This document shows positions 25,932 to 34,997 of a stretch of DNA of 37,164 bases, piece by piece. Position numbers and translations under genes: made by a program. The notes under the pieces were generated by a model, which was not told the origin of the DNA, searched no databases, and saw only the letters and a list, made by a program, of their open reading frames with translations. The stretch's first letter is position 1, and each line of letters starts with the position of its first letter. The stretch is from Candidatus Sulfopaludibacter sp. SbA3 (GTDB taxonomy: Bacteria; Acidobacteriota; Terriglobia; Bryobacterales; Bryobacteraceae), in NCBI GenBank assembly GCA_945893365.1, contig CAMDED010000071.1:1-37164 (forward strand), given 5' to 3'.

Positions 25932-26981
25932 TTATGCGCCTGCCGGCTCTTCCGGTATTCGCTCCGCGGTCTCCAGGAAAGCGAAATAGTCGACGCGAAC
26001 CTTACTTTTTGCCGGAATCCAGCGATATCCGGGCACGCCGAACATACCGCCACGCTCAATCATCTTGCGGCGGGTCTCCGGCATGGGAGACGCTCCGAAT
26101 TCGAGTCCGCGAGTAAGAGTTCTACCGTTCCACGGCGGAGTCGTCCTGCCCCGATTCTCCTCCCAGATGCCCAGCCAGGGGAAATCCGTCCGTTTCCAAA
26201 TGTATCCGAAAAGCGTCTTAAGCCTGGGGGAATAGGCGAGAAAGAAAGCGCGTTCGCGATGAGGGTCCATGAGATGCGTGGTAAACCCGCCTGACGACAC
26301 GGCAGTGGTGTAGACACGCAAGTCCATGGTTCCGCCGCCCGGCTTTGGAACGTTTGGCCAGTCGAACTCCGCTCCGGTCTTCATGTAGCCCCCGGCGCCG
26401 GTTAGTTCCTCCTCGAACACCTTCGAGCGGGTGCCCGGGGCGCGGAACTGGGTGACTCCCTTTTCAAGGAAGGGCGGGCCGAGCGTAACATGCTCGGTCC
26501 AGGCGACCGGCCGGTCCGAGCCCGAGACATTTTCCACCGTTTCCGTGATCTCGACTTTTCGCGAACCGCGCGCCAGCCGGATACGCCGTTCCAGCTTGAG
26601 CTGCGCGATCGGCAGAGCGGCTCGCGCCGTCAACTCGGAGTCCGAAGAGGCGATTTCATAAGGCGCAATCGACGCTTCCCCATGCACGGTGAGCCCGGCT
26701 GCCGCCTCCTCATCCGAAGGTCCGCCGAAAATATCCAGGCACAGATTGTGCCCCATGATCCCGGCGAGCAGTTTGCTTTCCGAGTCGCCGCCATACCCAG
26801 GGTGTTTCGCGGGGCTGTAGGTGGAAGGCTCGATCGAAGGCCAGGGCGGCAGCCACAAGGGATTCACGCCGGATTTCCGGTCCGCGATTTCGGCGATATG
26901 CCCGCCCTCGACAAGCACAGTCACACGAAGGGCCTCGTTTTGAATCGACACCGCCCGGCGATTGCGAAATTGCGTTTCCAC
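25932..26981 (-). CDS. Aldose-1-epimerase-like (galactose-mutarotase fold) protein
   Basis: The 349-residue protein is rich in beta strands and shows features of the mutarotase-like superfamily: an early VEGGHIAEI strand, AWTEHVTLGPPFLE in the middle, and late segments with aromatic residues (KRTDFPWLGIWEENRG). His in EHVTLG may correspond to the catalytic His of mutarotases, but this is tentative. It begins with GTG directly after the TAG of the Gfo/Idh gene (TAGGTG), so translation is likely coupled. Its likely role is anomer handling or binding of a sugar released by the neighbouring catabolic proteins. It could be a non-enzymatic carbohydrate-binding relative. Confidence 0.6.
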   Translation of the reverse strand: METQFRNRRAVSIQNEALRVTVLVEGGHIAEIADRKSGVNPLWLPPWPSIEPSTYSPAKHPGYGGDSESKLLAGIMGHNLCLDIFGGPSDEEAAAGLTVHGEASIAPYEIASSDSELTARAALPIAQLKLERRIRLARGSRKVEITETVENVSGSDRPVAWTEHVTLGPPFLEKGVTQFRAPGTRSKVFEEELTGAGGYMKTGAEFDWPNVPKPGGGTMDLRVYTTAVSSGGFTTHLMDPHRERAFFLAYSPRLKTLFGYIWKRTDFPWLGIWEENRGRTTPPWNGRTLTRGLEFGASPMPETRRKMIERGGMFGVPGYRWIPAKSKVRVDYFAFLETAERIPEEPAGA

Positions 26982-28403
26982 CTAAGCTTTCTTGTTCGCC
27001 GCCGCCGTCTTGCCCATCTTGTCGATCTCGCTGAAGTACACGCGGCGGCCTTCGTCCATGGCGAGATTGGAAAGAATTACGGCCGTCGAATCGGCCAACC
27101 CGATCTCGAGGTCCGCTTTCGGCCGCACCCCGGAGCGCACGGATTCGAGGAAACTTTCGAGCTCGATATCGACGGGATTGCGGTCCTCTTCGGGAACCAT
27201 TACGCCTTTCGAGTACAGCCAGCGGCGCGCGAATTTCATTTCCTTGTCGAGGAACGATTCGTTGCCCGAGATCTGGTCGCGATCGAACAGAATAGGCAGC
27301 CCTCTCTGGCCCTTTCCGGTGCCGAGGAGCGAAGCGTTGGCGATTACAGCCTCCTTTTTTCCGCCGGCGGGAGTGACCGAAGGGGGGATCGGCTCCCGAT
27401 ACCACATTCCCAGCGCCGGCTCGTTGTCCGTTCCCACCGTGATCTCGATCGTGGCTTTGGTGCCCATGATGCGCTCGCCGAATTGCGTACGAGAGGCGCC
27501 GAATAGCGGGAGATGCTCGTTGGTGCTGATCGAGCTGTAGACCAGTTTCTGCCCTTTCGGATACTTGTAGATGAGCTGGATATTGTCGTAGACGTCACGG
27601 CCGTCGCGGATGTAGTCGTTGCCGCCCACGCCCACGACGAATTCGGGCGAAGCGCCGAACATCCAGTCCGCCACGTCGATCTGGTGCGATGCAAGTTCCG
27701 CGGTCAGGCCGCCGGAGTATTCGCGGTAGAGTCTCCAATTCGCCATGCGTTGACGCTGTGGATCGGGGTCCGGTTTGATTTTCCAAGCCCCGTTCACGGT
27801 GCGATGCCACTGCGCATGAACATGCGTCACGTCGCCCAGCATCCCCTTGTCGATCATCTGTTTCGCAGTCTGATAAAACTTGCTGTAACGCCGCTGCAAT
27901 CCCACCTGAAGGATCTGCTTCGGGCGGTCGTAGGAAAGCGCGCGCAGCGCATGCACTTCCTCGGGCTTGAAAACAAGGCTTTTCTCGCAGAAAACGTGTT
28001 TACCCGCGAGCAACGCATCGCGAGTGACACGGAAATGCTCGAACAGAGGCGTCGCGATGAGAACGCAATCGAGTTCTTTGCGGCCTAGCATCTCACGATA
28101 GTCCTTGTACTGCTCCGGCCTTGTTCCCGCGACATCCGCGCCTTTCTTCAGGTTCGGCTCGTAGATGTCGCAGACGGCGACGCAACGCCCGAGGTCGTTC
28201 GTATTTTTCAGATGTGTCAGGAGGTACTGACCGCGGCTGCCGGTACCGATGAAGCCGTACTGAACCTGGTTGGCGGACGTAACGCGCTGGAACGCGGGGG
28301 CGCGGTTTGGGGCGGCAGCCACCGCCACGGCGGCGACCGTCGTGAAGGTCCGGCGCGTTAGGTCTTTGACTTGTGTTTTTTCAGCAGCGTTGCCGTCGGC
28401 CAT
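26982..28403 (-). CDS. Tat-exported Gfo/Idh/MocA-family oxidoreductase
   Basis: A twin-arginine signal (LTRRTFTTVAAVAVAAAP) leads the protein. The Rossmann domain follows (QYGFIGTGSRGQYL, VAVCDIYEP), then the family segment GKHVFCEKSLVF, where Lys is the conserved catalytic-type residue, and a C-terminal alpha/beta substrate domain. The cofactor would be NAD(P)(H). Tat export of such enzymes is a hallmark of Planctomycetota and Acidobacteriota and implies folding with cofactor before export. The length of 473 residues is typical for this subgroup. It lies between the DUF1501 gene (88-base gap) and the epimerase-like gene (no gap). Substrates are likely sugars or cyclitols, but are not determined. 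Confidence 0.88.
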   Translation of the reverse strand: MADGNAAEKTQVKDLTRRTFTTVAAVAVAAAPNRAPAFQRVTSANQVQYGFIGTGSRGQYLLTHLKNTNDLGRCVAVCDIYEPNLKKGADVAGTRPEQYKDYREMLGRKELDCVLIATPLFEHFRVTRDALLAGKHVFCEKSLVFKPEEVHALRALSYDRPKQILQVGLQRRYSKFYQTAKQMIDKGMLGDVTHVHAQWHRTVNGAWKIKPDPDPQRQRMANWRLYREYSGGLTAELASHQIDVADWMFGASPEFVVGVGGNDYIRDGRDVYDNIQLIYKYPKGQKLVYSSISTNEHLPLFGASRTQFGERIMGTKATIEITVGTDNEPALGMWYREPIPPSVTPAGGKKEAVIANASLLGTGKGQRGLPILFDRDQISGNESFLDKEMKFARRWLYSKGVMVPEEDRNPVDIELESFLESVRSGVRPKADLEIGLADSTAVILSNLAMDEGRRVYFSEIDKMGKTAAANKKA

Positions 28404-28432
28404 AAGAACAACCTCGCAAGAATTTCACCATG

Positions 28433-28438
28433 ATTGTA
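28433..28438 (-). promoter_or_regulatory. Candidate -10 element (TACAAT) for the Gfo/Idh gene
   Basis: TACAAT lies on the minus strand in the 88-base gap, 29 bases before the ATG at 28403. A GAGG sequence follows in Shine-Dalgarno position. No clear -35 hexamer is seen. Confidence 0.3.
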
Positions 28439-28491
28439 TCAAATGGCGGCGCGATCCGGCCCGGCAAGCGGGCCCTTACAATAGCCACTGC

Positions 28492-29877
28492 TTACGCGAT
28501 TATCGGCTGGATCACTTCGCCGGCCACGTCGGTCAGGCGGAAGTCGCGGCCGCTGTAGCGGTAAGTAAGCCGTTTGTGGTCAAGGCCCATCAAATGCAGT
28601 ATCGTAGCGTGGAGGTCGTGGGGATGCACGCGATTTTCCACCGCCTTGAAGCCGAAATCGTCGGTCGCGCCGTAGGCCATCCCGCCCTTTATGCCGCCGC
28701 CCGCAAGCAGCGTCGTGTAGCCCGGCACATTGTGATCGCGGCCGTTGCCCACGCGCTCCAAACCGCTGTTCTGAATCATCGGAGTGCGGCCGAACTCGCT
28801 CCCGATGATGACGATCGTATCCTTAAACAGCCCTCGCGCTTTCAGGTCGTCGAGCAGAGCGGCGATGGGGCCGTCGGCCGCTTCCGCCAGTTTTGCGTGG
28901 ACCCGAATATCGTCGTGGCTGTCCCACGGCTGGAAGTTGCCGAAGTAGAGCTGAACCATGCGCACGCCGCGTTCGGCAAGACGCAGGGACATCAGGCATC
29001 CGCGCCCGAAGTCGCTATCTCCGTACCGGGCTCGCGTCGCCTCGCTCTCCTTCGTAAGGTCGAGCACGTCCGGCGCTTCCATCTGCATGCGGAAAGCCAC
29101 TTCCATTGAGGCGATACTCGCCTCCAGCTGCGGTTGATGGCCGATCTGCGAAAGATAGGATTCGTTCAACTTGCCGACAAGGCTCAACTGCCGCTCCTGC
29201 TCCGCGAGCGTCAAATCCTTATTGCGCACGTTGCGAACGAGCTTTTCCGGTTCCCTCTCCGAGTTGCGAATGTAGGCGCCCTGGTAGCTCGAAGGCAGGA
29301 ACGCGGAATCCCAGAGCTGCGGCCCGAGCACGGGATATCCCGGGCACAGCGCCACAAAGCCGGGCAGATTCTGATTCTCGGTTCCAAGCCCATAGGTGAG
29401 CCAGGAACCCATCGAGGGGCGTCCCGCGAGGCCATGGCCGCTATTCATCAGCAGCAGCGAAGGCCCGTGGTTACCGTTGTCGGAATACATGGAGCGGATG
29501 ACGCAAAGGTCGTCGATACGCGCGCCAAGCTGTGGGAAAATTTCGCTGACTTCAAGACCGCTTTGGCCGCGCTTCCTGAACTCGAAGGGAGAACGCATGA
29601 GACTCCCCGAGGCGCGATCGGTTTTGATCTTCGGACCGGGCATCGGCTCGCCATGGTGCTTGGCCAGCATCGGCTTCGGGTCGAACGTATCCACCTGCGA
29701 CATTCCGCCATTGAGGAAAATGAAGATCACGCGCTTCGCCTTCGGCGTGAAGTGGGGAGCTTTGACGGCAAGAGCTCCGGATGCCGTCTCGGTTTTCGAA
29801 GCGGCCTGCAGCAGGCTCGACAGTCCGGCCATGCCGAAACCGGCGCCCGCGGTCCGCAAGAGTTCGCGTCTATTCAT
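28492..29877 (-). CDS. DUF1501-domain exported protein
   Basis: The 461-residue protein starts with a twin-arginine signal (NRRELLRTAGAGFGMAGLSS). It then shows the DUF1501 pattern: KRVIFIFLNGGMSQVDTFDP, MYSDNGNHGPS and GSEFGRTPMI near the C-terminal third, with DHNVPGYT after it. The family is related to the alkaline-phosphatase/sulfatase superfamily, but its reaction is unproven. It nearly always sits next to a PSD1/cytochrome-domain protein, as here (24 bases downstream of that gene). GGAGG seven bases before the ATG supports the start. The pair probably acts together in the periplasm on polysaccharide or small-molecule catabolism. Confidence 0.93.
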   Translation of the reverse strand: MNRRELLRTAGAGFGMAGLSSLLQAASKTETASGALAVKAPHFTPKAKRVIFIFLNGGMSQVDTFDPKPMLAKHHGEPMPGPKIKTDRASGSLMRSPFEFRKRGQSGLEVSEIFPQLGARIDDLCVIRSMYSDNGNHGPSLLLMNSGHGLAGRPSMGSWLTYGLGTENQNLPGFVALCPGYPVLGPQLWDSAFLPSSYQGAYIRNSEREPEKLVRNVRNKDLTLAEQERQLSLVGKLNESYLSQIGHQPQLEASIASMEVAFRMQMEAPDVLDLTKESEATRARYGDSDFGRGCLMSLRLAERGVRMVQLYFGNFQPWDSHDDIRVHAKLAEAADGPIAALLDDLKARGLFKDTIVIIGSEFGRTPMIQNSGLERVGNGRDHNVPGYTTLLAGGGIKGGMAYGATDDFGFKAVENRVHPHDLHATILHLMGLDHKRLTYRYSGRDFRLTDVAGEVIQPIIA

Positions 29878-29901
29878 TTAGTGCCTCCAACCAGACATAA
29901 G

Positions 29902-32586
29902 CTAGTTTACCGAACTGAATTCGCTCGAGCTGAGCAGCGCCTGCGCGTACTGCGGCCAGGATCCGCCGCTTTTCTGAAGAAACTCCAGACCGATCGTCAC
30001 CTCGGAATCAAGCGGATCGCGTGAGAAAAGCAGGCGGTACGCTTCGCGGATGCCCGCCTTGTCGTCACCCCGTAATCGCTCCGCCGTCATCTTTTCGGCC
30101 AACATCCGCGACTGCTGCGCGACGAAGCTGCTGTTCAGGAAGAAGAGTCTCTGCATGGGCCCTACCGTTACCATACGCTGCTCGCTCGTATTGTTCGGAT
30201 TCGGAAAGTCGAAAAGAGCAAGGGTTTCGTCGGGATTGGTTCGGCTCACCAAACCGTAGACGGAGCGGCGTCGATTTTTGTCGTCGAAGGGAACCGGTTC
30301 GCCGCCCACCGTGCGGTCGAGCGTACCCGCCACGGCAAGCAGCGAGTCTCGCAGGGCTTCGGCGTCCAGCCGGGGACGCAGGTTCGCGCGCCACAGGTAG
30401 CGATTTGCCGCATCCACGGCGTAGTTCTTTTCGGAATGCCGGGTACTCAGGCCATAGGTCGAAGACAGCATGATCTCGCGGTGCAGGGCCTTCACCGACC
30501 ACCCGCTTTCGATGAATCGCGCCGACAGATAGTCGAGTAACTCCGGATGGGTCGGCCGGTCGCCAATCAGGCCGAAATTCGCCGTCGTTCGGACGATTCC
30601 CTCGCCAAAATGAAGCTGCCAGACACGGTTTACCATGACGCGCGCGGTGAGCGGATTGTCAGGGCTGGCGATAGCCTCGGCCAGTTCGAGGCGGCCGCTT
30701 CCTTTGGTGAAAGGCGCGGGCTCGCCGGGAGAAAGAATCGCCAGAAACCGCCGGGGCGCTTCCTCACCGAGGTTGGCAGGCTCACCGCGGATCTCCACTT
30801 TCCCATTGGCGGGTTTGGCGGAATCGCGCACGGCATGCAGGAAGGGATACTGCTTCGGTAGCGATTTCTGTAAACGGTCCTGATCCGCGCGAAGAGCGGC
30901 AAGATGCTCCTGCAGCAGCGGAGGGAGGAACCGGTCGATTTGCTTCGCTCCGTGATGGTAGACGCCGCCTTTGAAATCGACGAAGTCCTTCTTGTACGGG
31001 TCGGACGCAAGGTCGCGCCAGAGGTAATACTTGACGATTTCGAGCGATTCGAGATTTGTGTACTGGCGGGTACGCTCGTCGCGAACGCCCTTCGCCCCAC
31101 CCATGGCGACATAGTTACGATCGTCCATGCCCTTCTTTTCCGCGTTCATCGCCAGCACAAACGTCTGGAAGTCCTCCGCCGTTTTCCGGACTTGATCCAT
31201 CGGAACGGTCTCGCCTCGCGCCCGCCTCTCCATCAGATCCAACCAGGGCTTCAGGAACGGATGATCCTTCCGCGGGTCCTTGAGATAGCTTTGCCAACGT
31301 TGAAGAGTCTCGGCGTCAAGGCCTGATTTATCGGCGGGATCACCGTTCCACGCCGCGAGAAGGTAACTCGCCGTTTTCGTGGCCAGCACATCGCTCACCT
31401 CGTCGCCGTGCTTCTTGACGAAGTCCTCGATCTCGAATTTTTTCTCCTCGATTTGCTTCTGAATGGCCTTGTACGCGTTCACTTCCGCCTCGGAAGCAAG
31501 GGGGTATTCGCGAACCTCGCTGCTTTTGAAAACGCCGCGAAGCGAGTAATAGTCCTTCGTGGGGATGGGATCGTACTTGTGGTCGTGACACTTCGCGCAG
31601 CCCACCGTCAGACCGAGAAATACGCGCGTCGAAACGTCTACCTGATCGTCGGCGCCATGTCCGAGAGCGTGGAATCCGAGTGCGGCTAAGTGTTTCGGGA
31701 CTTGGTTCGGGCCGTCCTTCGGATCCATCAGGTCGGCGGCGATCTGGGCCTTGACGAAGACGTCATAAGGCAAGTCCGCGTTAAACGCGTTGATGACCCA
31801 GTCCCGGTAGCGATAGGCGTTCGCATACGGAGTGTCTTTGCTCGCTCCCAGGTCGCCATCGGAATAGCGGGCCAAGTCAAGCCAGTAGCGTCCCCAACGC
31901 TCGCCGTAATGCGCGGAGGCGAGCAGACGGTCGACAACTTTCGCGAAAGAGCCGGGCGACGGGTCCGCGAGGAAGGCATCCACTTCTTCAGGCGCGGGCG
32001 GCAGTCCGGTCAGGTCGAACGTCGCGCGGCGAAGCAGATCCCGCTTTTCCGCCGGGCCGACGGGTGAAAGATCCCGCTGTTCGAGAGCCGCAAGAACGAA
32101 ACGGTCGATGGTTGATTTCGGCCACGCTACGTTCTTGACCGCCGGAGGAGGCTGTTTCTTTACGGGCTGAAACGCCCAGAACGCGCGCTGTTCCGGGCGT
32201 ATGGTGTAGACGCTTGCGTCCACCGGAACCGCCGGCTCAGGTGCAACGGGCCACTCCGCACCCGACTTGATCCACGCCTTCAGACCGGCCACTTCCGTGG
32301 GTTCGAGCGGCCCTTGCGGCGGCATCTTGAATTTCTCGTGGACGCGCAACACCGCCTGCATCAGCAGACTTTTCTCCGGATCTCCGGGCACGATAGCCGG
32401 ACCCGAGTTGCCGCCTTTGAGGAGGCCTTCACGGGAATCGAGTTGAAGGCCACCGAGCCGTGAGCCGGTATGGCAGGAATAGCAATTCTTCGCAAGCACG
32501 GGGCGCACGCGCGTTTCAAAAAAATCCGCGTCGGCCGCGATAAGCAGTCCCGAAGCGCACGCCGCAAGCGTAATTTGGCGCCACAT
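29902..32586 (-). CDS. Planctomycete-type cytochrome / DUF1549 / DUF1553 (PSD1) protein
   Basis: This exported 894-residue protein has a signal peptide (QITLAACASGLLIAADA) followed by a PSCyt1 c-type haem domain with CYSCH at 35-39. A second haem site CAKCH lies at 330-334 within the DUF1549 region (CHDHKYDPIPTKDYYSLRG). The DUF1553 (PSD1) region follows, with LTARVMVNRVWQLHFGEG and TNPDETLALFDFPN. The haem groups suggest electron transfer coupled to an oxidation by partner proteins such as the neighbouring DUF1501 protein and the Gfo/Idh enzyme. It is the first gene of the leftward run. A TACACT hexamer lies 12 bases before its ATG and CAGGA two bases before it. Confidence 0.94.
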   Translation of the reverse strand: MWRQITLAACASGLLIAADADFFETRVRPVLAKNCYSCHTGSRLGGLQLDSREGLLKGGNSGPAIVPGDPEKSLLMQAVLRVHEKFKMPPQGPLEPTEVAGLKAWIKSGAEWPVAPEPAVPVDASVYTIRPEQRAFWAFQPVKKQPPPAVKNVAWPKSTIDRFVLAALEQRDLSPVGPAEKRDLLRRATFDLTGLPPAPEEVDAFLADPSPGSFAKVVDRLLASAHYGERWGRYWLDLARYSDGDLGASKDTPYANAYRYRDWVINAFNADLPYDVFVKAQIAADLMDPKDGPNQVPKHLAALGFHALGHGADDQVDVSTRVFLGLTVGCAKCHDHKYDPIPTKDYYSLRGVFKSSEVREYPLASEAEVNAYKAIQKQIEEKKFEIEDFVKKHGDEVSDVLATKTASYLLAAWNGDPADKSGLDAETLQRWQSYLKDPRKDHPFLKPWLDLMERRARGETVPMDQVRKTAEDFQTFVLAMNAEKKGMDDRNYVAMGGAKGVRDERTRQYTNLESLEIVKYYLWRDLASDPYKKDFVDFKGGVYHHGAKQIDRFLPPLLQEHLAALRADQDRLQKSLPKQYPFLHAVRDSAKPANGKVEIRGEPANLGEEAPRRFLAILSPGEPAPFTKGSGRLELAEAIASPDNPLTARVMVNRVWQLHFGEGIVRTTANFGLIGDRPTHPELLDYLSARFIESGWSVKALHREIMLSSTYGLSTRHSEKNYAVDAANRYLWRANLRPRLDAEALRDSLLAVAGTLDRTVGGEPVPFDDKNRRRSVYGLVSRTNPDETLALFDFPNPNNTSEQRMVTVGPMQRLFFLNSSFVAQQSRMLAEKMTAERLRGDDKAGIREAYRLLFSRDPLDSEVTIGLEFLQKSGGSWPQYAQALLSSSEFSSVN

Positions 32587-32757
32587 AGTCCTGGAACAAG
32601 TGTATCAGGACGAATGTATCAGGCGGCGGAAGCCGCGTCAAACGGAGGCTCGAAAATCGGCTTTCTCACCGACGCGATTCCACAAGTGTCCGAAATTCCT
32701 TTGGATCAACTCGGCACGGATTATCGCTCGGAGTCTGGATCGTCATCCCGGCCGCGA

Positions 32758-33096
32758 TTAAAGTCGTCGCTCCGGCTTTCCCGACCAGGCATCCTCGAAG
32801 CTGACGCCCTTAAGGGACATCATGACGTCCACACGCGTGTGCGGGATACCATCGAGTAGAAGTAACCGGCTTGGGTGGAAGTCTTCAGCAGACAGGTTCT
32901 TTAGAGGTGCACCGATTTCTTTACGGGCAATTGAACACGCTCCGGGTATTCTCCGGACTCGTCTCGATCACATAGATCCAGGTCTTTCGTGTAGCGTGGC
33001 TCGGTGTGATATCCAACGGCGTATCCCGACAACCGAATACTTAACTCGGCTGCCGTTGAAAAGCTTCAACAGATCTCGTTAGAAGCCGGAATTCAC
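32758..33096 (-). pseudogene. Nucleotidyltransferase-like (DUF6036/AbiEii-type) relic
   Basis: Leftward reading gives RDLLKLFNGSRVKYSVVG, then after a shift near 33025 YAVGYHTEPRYTKDLDL, after another near 32971 VIETSPENTRSVFN, and after a third near 32925 GAPLKNLSAEDFHPSRLLLL. DGIPHTRVDVMMSLKGVSFE continues to a stop at 32758. These are the conserved blocks of a nucleotidyltransferase, including the TKDLDL metal-binding Asp pair and a later VDVM. At least three frameshifts and an in-frame stop near the start mean it is dead. No gene is seen in 32587-32757. Family members often work with a small partner protein or as type IV toxins. Confidence 0.75.
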
Positions 33097-33249
33097 GCCG
33101 GCCTTGTTCCGATGGTAGCCTTCGGCGAGCTCCGACATCGCCTTGACTCGAGCCGTTGGGGTCTGGCGCCGCCAAAACTGAATATCGAACGAGCGATCGC
33201 CGCGTTCGATTCGTCGAAACCGTTCCATCACAAGTTCCCGCTTTTGCAT
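33079..33249 (-). CDS. Short open frame beside the nucleotidyltransferase relic
   Basis: An intact 56-residue frame starts MQKRELVMERFRRIER and contains DRSFDIQFWRRQTPTARVKA, a charged helical pattern. Small proteins of about this size directly precede nucleotidyltransferases of this kind in Acidobacteria and are assumed to be partners. TAGGAT lies six bases before the ATG, as for other leaderless candidates here. The final residues run into the start of the relic in the same frame and end at a TAA, so the original C-terminus may be lost. I do not recognise a named family; function is unknown. Confidence 0.5.
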   Translation of the reverse strand: MQKRELVMERFRRIERGDRSFDIQFWRRQTPTARVKAMSELAEGYHRNKAGVNSGF

Positions 33250-33255
33250 CGCCCG

Positions 33256-33261
33256 ATCCTA
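33256..33261 (-). promoter_or_regulatory. Candidate -10 element (TAGGAT)
   Basis: TAGGAT on the minus strand ends six bases before the ATG at 33249, with no Shine-Dalgarno sequence. Confidence 0.4.
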
Positions 33262-33342
33262 TCTCAACTTTAAATACAAGATGCTCGTGAACATGGAGGG
33301 CGCCGGCGATGCTGCGAGCCTGTGGAGACGCCATTTCCAGCG

Positions 33343-34989
33343 TCATTCCCCCAATAGCGTCTTCAGCCTCGTGTACCCTGCCCGGCTCACGGGCAGACGG
33401 CTGCCATCGCTGAGGATGGCGATCTTACTGTCCTTCGTATAGGGCTCGATCTGCGTTACCCGGTCGAGATTCACGATGTAGGAGCGGTGGATACGGATAA
33501 ATCGCGCCGGGTCCAGGCTTTCCTCCAGGCTCGCGATGGTCTGTTGCTTGAGGTAGTTCTTCCGTTCGCTGCGCAGCGATACGTAGTCGTCCTGCGATTC
33601 GGCGTAGTCGAGCTTTTCGACCGGGATCACGTGTACCTTCGTGCCGTCTTTCACCACCAGCCGCTGCGCGAACTGTTCGGGAGGACGAGCCGCCTGCGCC
33701 AGATCGACTGCGAATGGAGCCGGGCGCGCGGTTCCGCTCTCCTCTTTGTTCAGAGGCGCGTTCACCGCGGCGCGCCTTACTTTCTCCACCGCGGAATGAA
33801 GGCGCTCTTCGCTGAAGGGCTTCAGGAGATAGTCGACGGCGTGCGCATCGAAGGCGCGCAACGCGTACTGGTCATACGCCGTGGCGAAGATCACGTTGAC
33901 CGACGGGTCGATCAGTTGCAGCACTTCAAAGCCGTCGAGTTTCGGCATCTGGATGTCCAGAAACATCAGGTCCGGCTTCAACTCGCCCGCTTTCTTCACG
34001 GCTTCGAATCCGTTCGAGCACTGGCCCACAATTTCGATTTCGGGATGCGACCGCAGCATCTCGGCGAGAACGCCGCGCGCCAGTTCTTCGTCGTCTACAA
34101 TGAGAGCGCGCATTCTCCCCGTTCCGACATGGGGCGCGCCGCATTTCTCTCGCTGAAGATTCTTCAAATCCACCAGCAGATCGCGCGCCGACTGGTACCT
34201 CCGTTCGCGATCCTTCTCCAGACATTTCTCGATGACGCGTTCGAGTTCGAGCGGGGTTGCGCGGGAGAGACGCGAAAGCGGGTCGGGCCTCGCGTTGATG
34301 ATCAACGAGATTGTCTCAACCGTCGTCGCTCCCGAGAACGGCAGCCGTCCCGCCGCCATTTCGTACATCACCGCGCCCAGGCTGAAGATGTCGCTGCGCT
34401 CGTCCACTTCCCGCCCTAGCGCCTGCTCCGGGCTCATGTAGGGGATCGTTCCCAGGAGCATGCCTGGCGTAGTCATGAACTGCGTGTTGGCCGTCGCGAG
34501 ATCCGCGGGCGGCGCGAATTTCGCCAGACCGAAATCGAGCACTTTCACGTGGCCGCGAGCCGTCACCATGATGTTTGCCGGCTTGATATCGCGGTGCGTG
34601 ATCCCTTCGGCATGCGCGGCTTCAAGGGCGCCGGCTACCTGCACGGCAATACGGATCAGCGTAACCGTGTCTACCGGATGTTCCCGCATTTTGCGGTCGA
34701 GCGTCTCGCCATCCACGAACTCCATGGCAAGAAACTGGATGTTCCGCGATTCCACCTCCGCTTCGCCAAGCTCGTGCAGGTAAGCGATATTCGGGTGGCT
34801 CAGGCGCGAGGCTGCCTTGGCCTCCTGCAGGAAACGGCGGGAGGCTTCCCCCGTGGGATCGGGCCGCAGCGCCTTTAGCGCCACTCGGCGCTCGAGTTTC
34901 GTATCCTCGGCCAGGTAGACATCGCCCATGCCACCGCTGCCGAGCGCGGAAATGATGCGGTAGTGGGCAACCGTGCTGCCGGGCTTCAT
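33343..34989 (-). CDS. Ser/Thr protein kinase fused to a LytTR response regulator
   Basis: One 548-residue frame joins three modules. Residues 10 to about 285 are a complete Hanks-type kinase: glycine loop LGSGGMGDVY, Lys39 in VALK, HRDIKPAN with Asp134 and DFGLA at 152-156. Residues 293 to about 410 are a receiver (RALIVDDEELARG, phospho-acceptor Asp345 in FLDIQMPKLDG, and later FATAYDQYALRAF). Residues about 443-548 are a LytTR DNA-binding domain (RFIRIHRSYIVNLDRVTQIE). The receiver Met293 (34113) is preceded by GGGGAGA, so a separate regulator could also be translated. ATG 34989 fits kinase N-termini; GTG 35001, overlapping the histidine kinase stop, is the alternative. It could take phosphate from both the LytS-like kinase and its own kinase domain. 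Confidence 0.93.
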   Translation of the reverse strand: MKPGSTVAHYRIISALGSGGMGDVYLAEDTKLERRVALKALRPDPTGEASRRFLQEAKAASRLSHPNIAYLHELGEAEVESRNIQFLAMEFVDGETLDRKMREHPVDTVTLIRIAVQVAGALEAAHAEGITHRDIKPANIMVTARGHVKVLDFGLAKFAPPADLATANTQFMTTPGMLLGTIPYMSPEQALGREVDERSDIFSLGAVMYEMAAGRLPFSGATTVETISLIINARPDPLSRLSRATPLELERVIEKCLEKDRERRYQSARDLLVDLKNLQREKCGAPHVGTGRMRALIVDDEELARGVLAEMLRSHPEIEIVGQCSNGFEAVKKAGELKPDLMFLDIQMPKLDGFEVLQLIDPSVNVIFATAYDQYALRAFDAHAVDYLLKPFSEERLHSAVEKVRRAAVNAPLNKEESGTARPAPFAVDLAQAARPPEQFAQRLVVKDGTKVHVIPVEKLDYAESQDDYVSLRSERKNYLKQQTIASLEESLDPARFIRIHRSYIVNLDRVTQIEPYTKDSKIAILSDGSRLPVSRAGYTRLKTLLGE

Positions 34990-34997
34990 GCCGCTGT

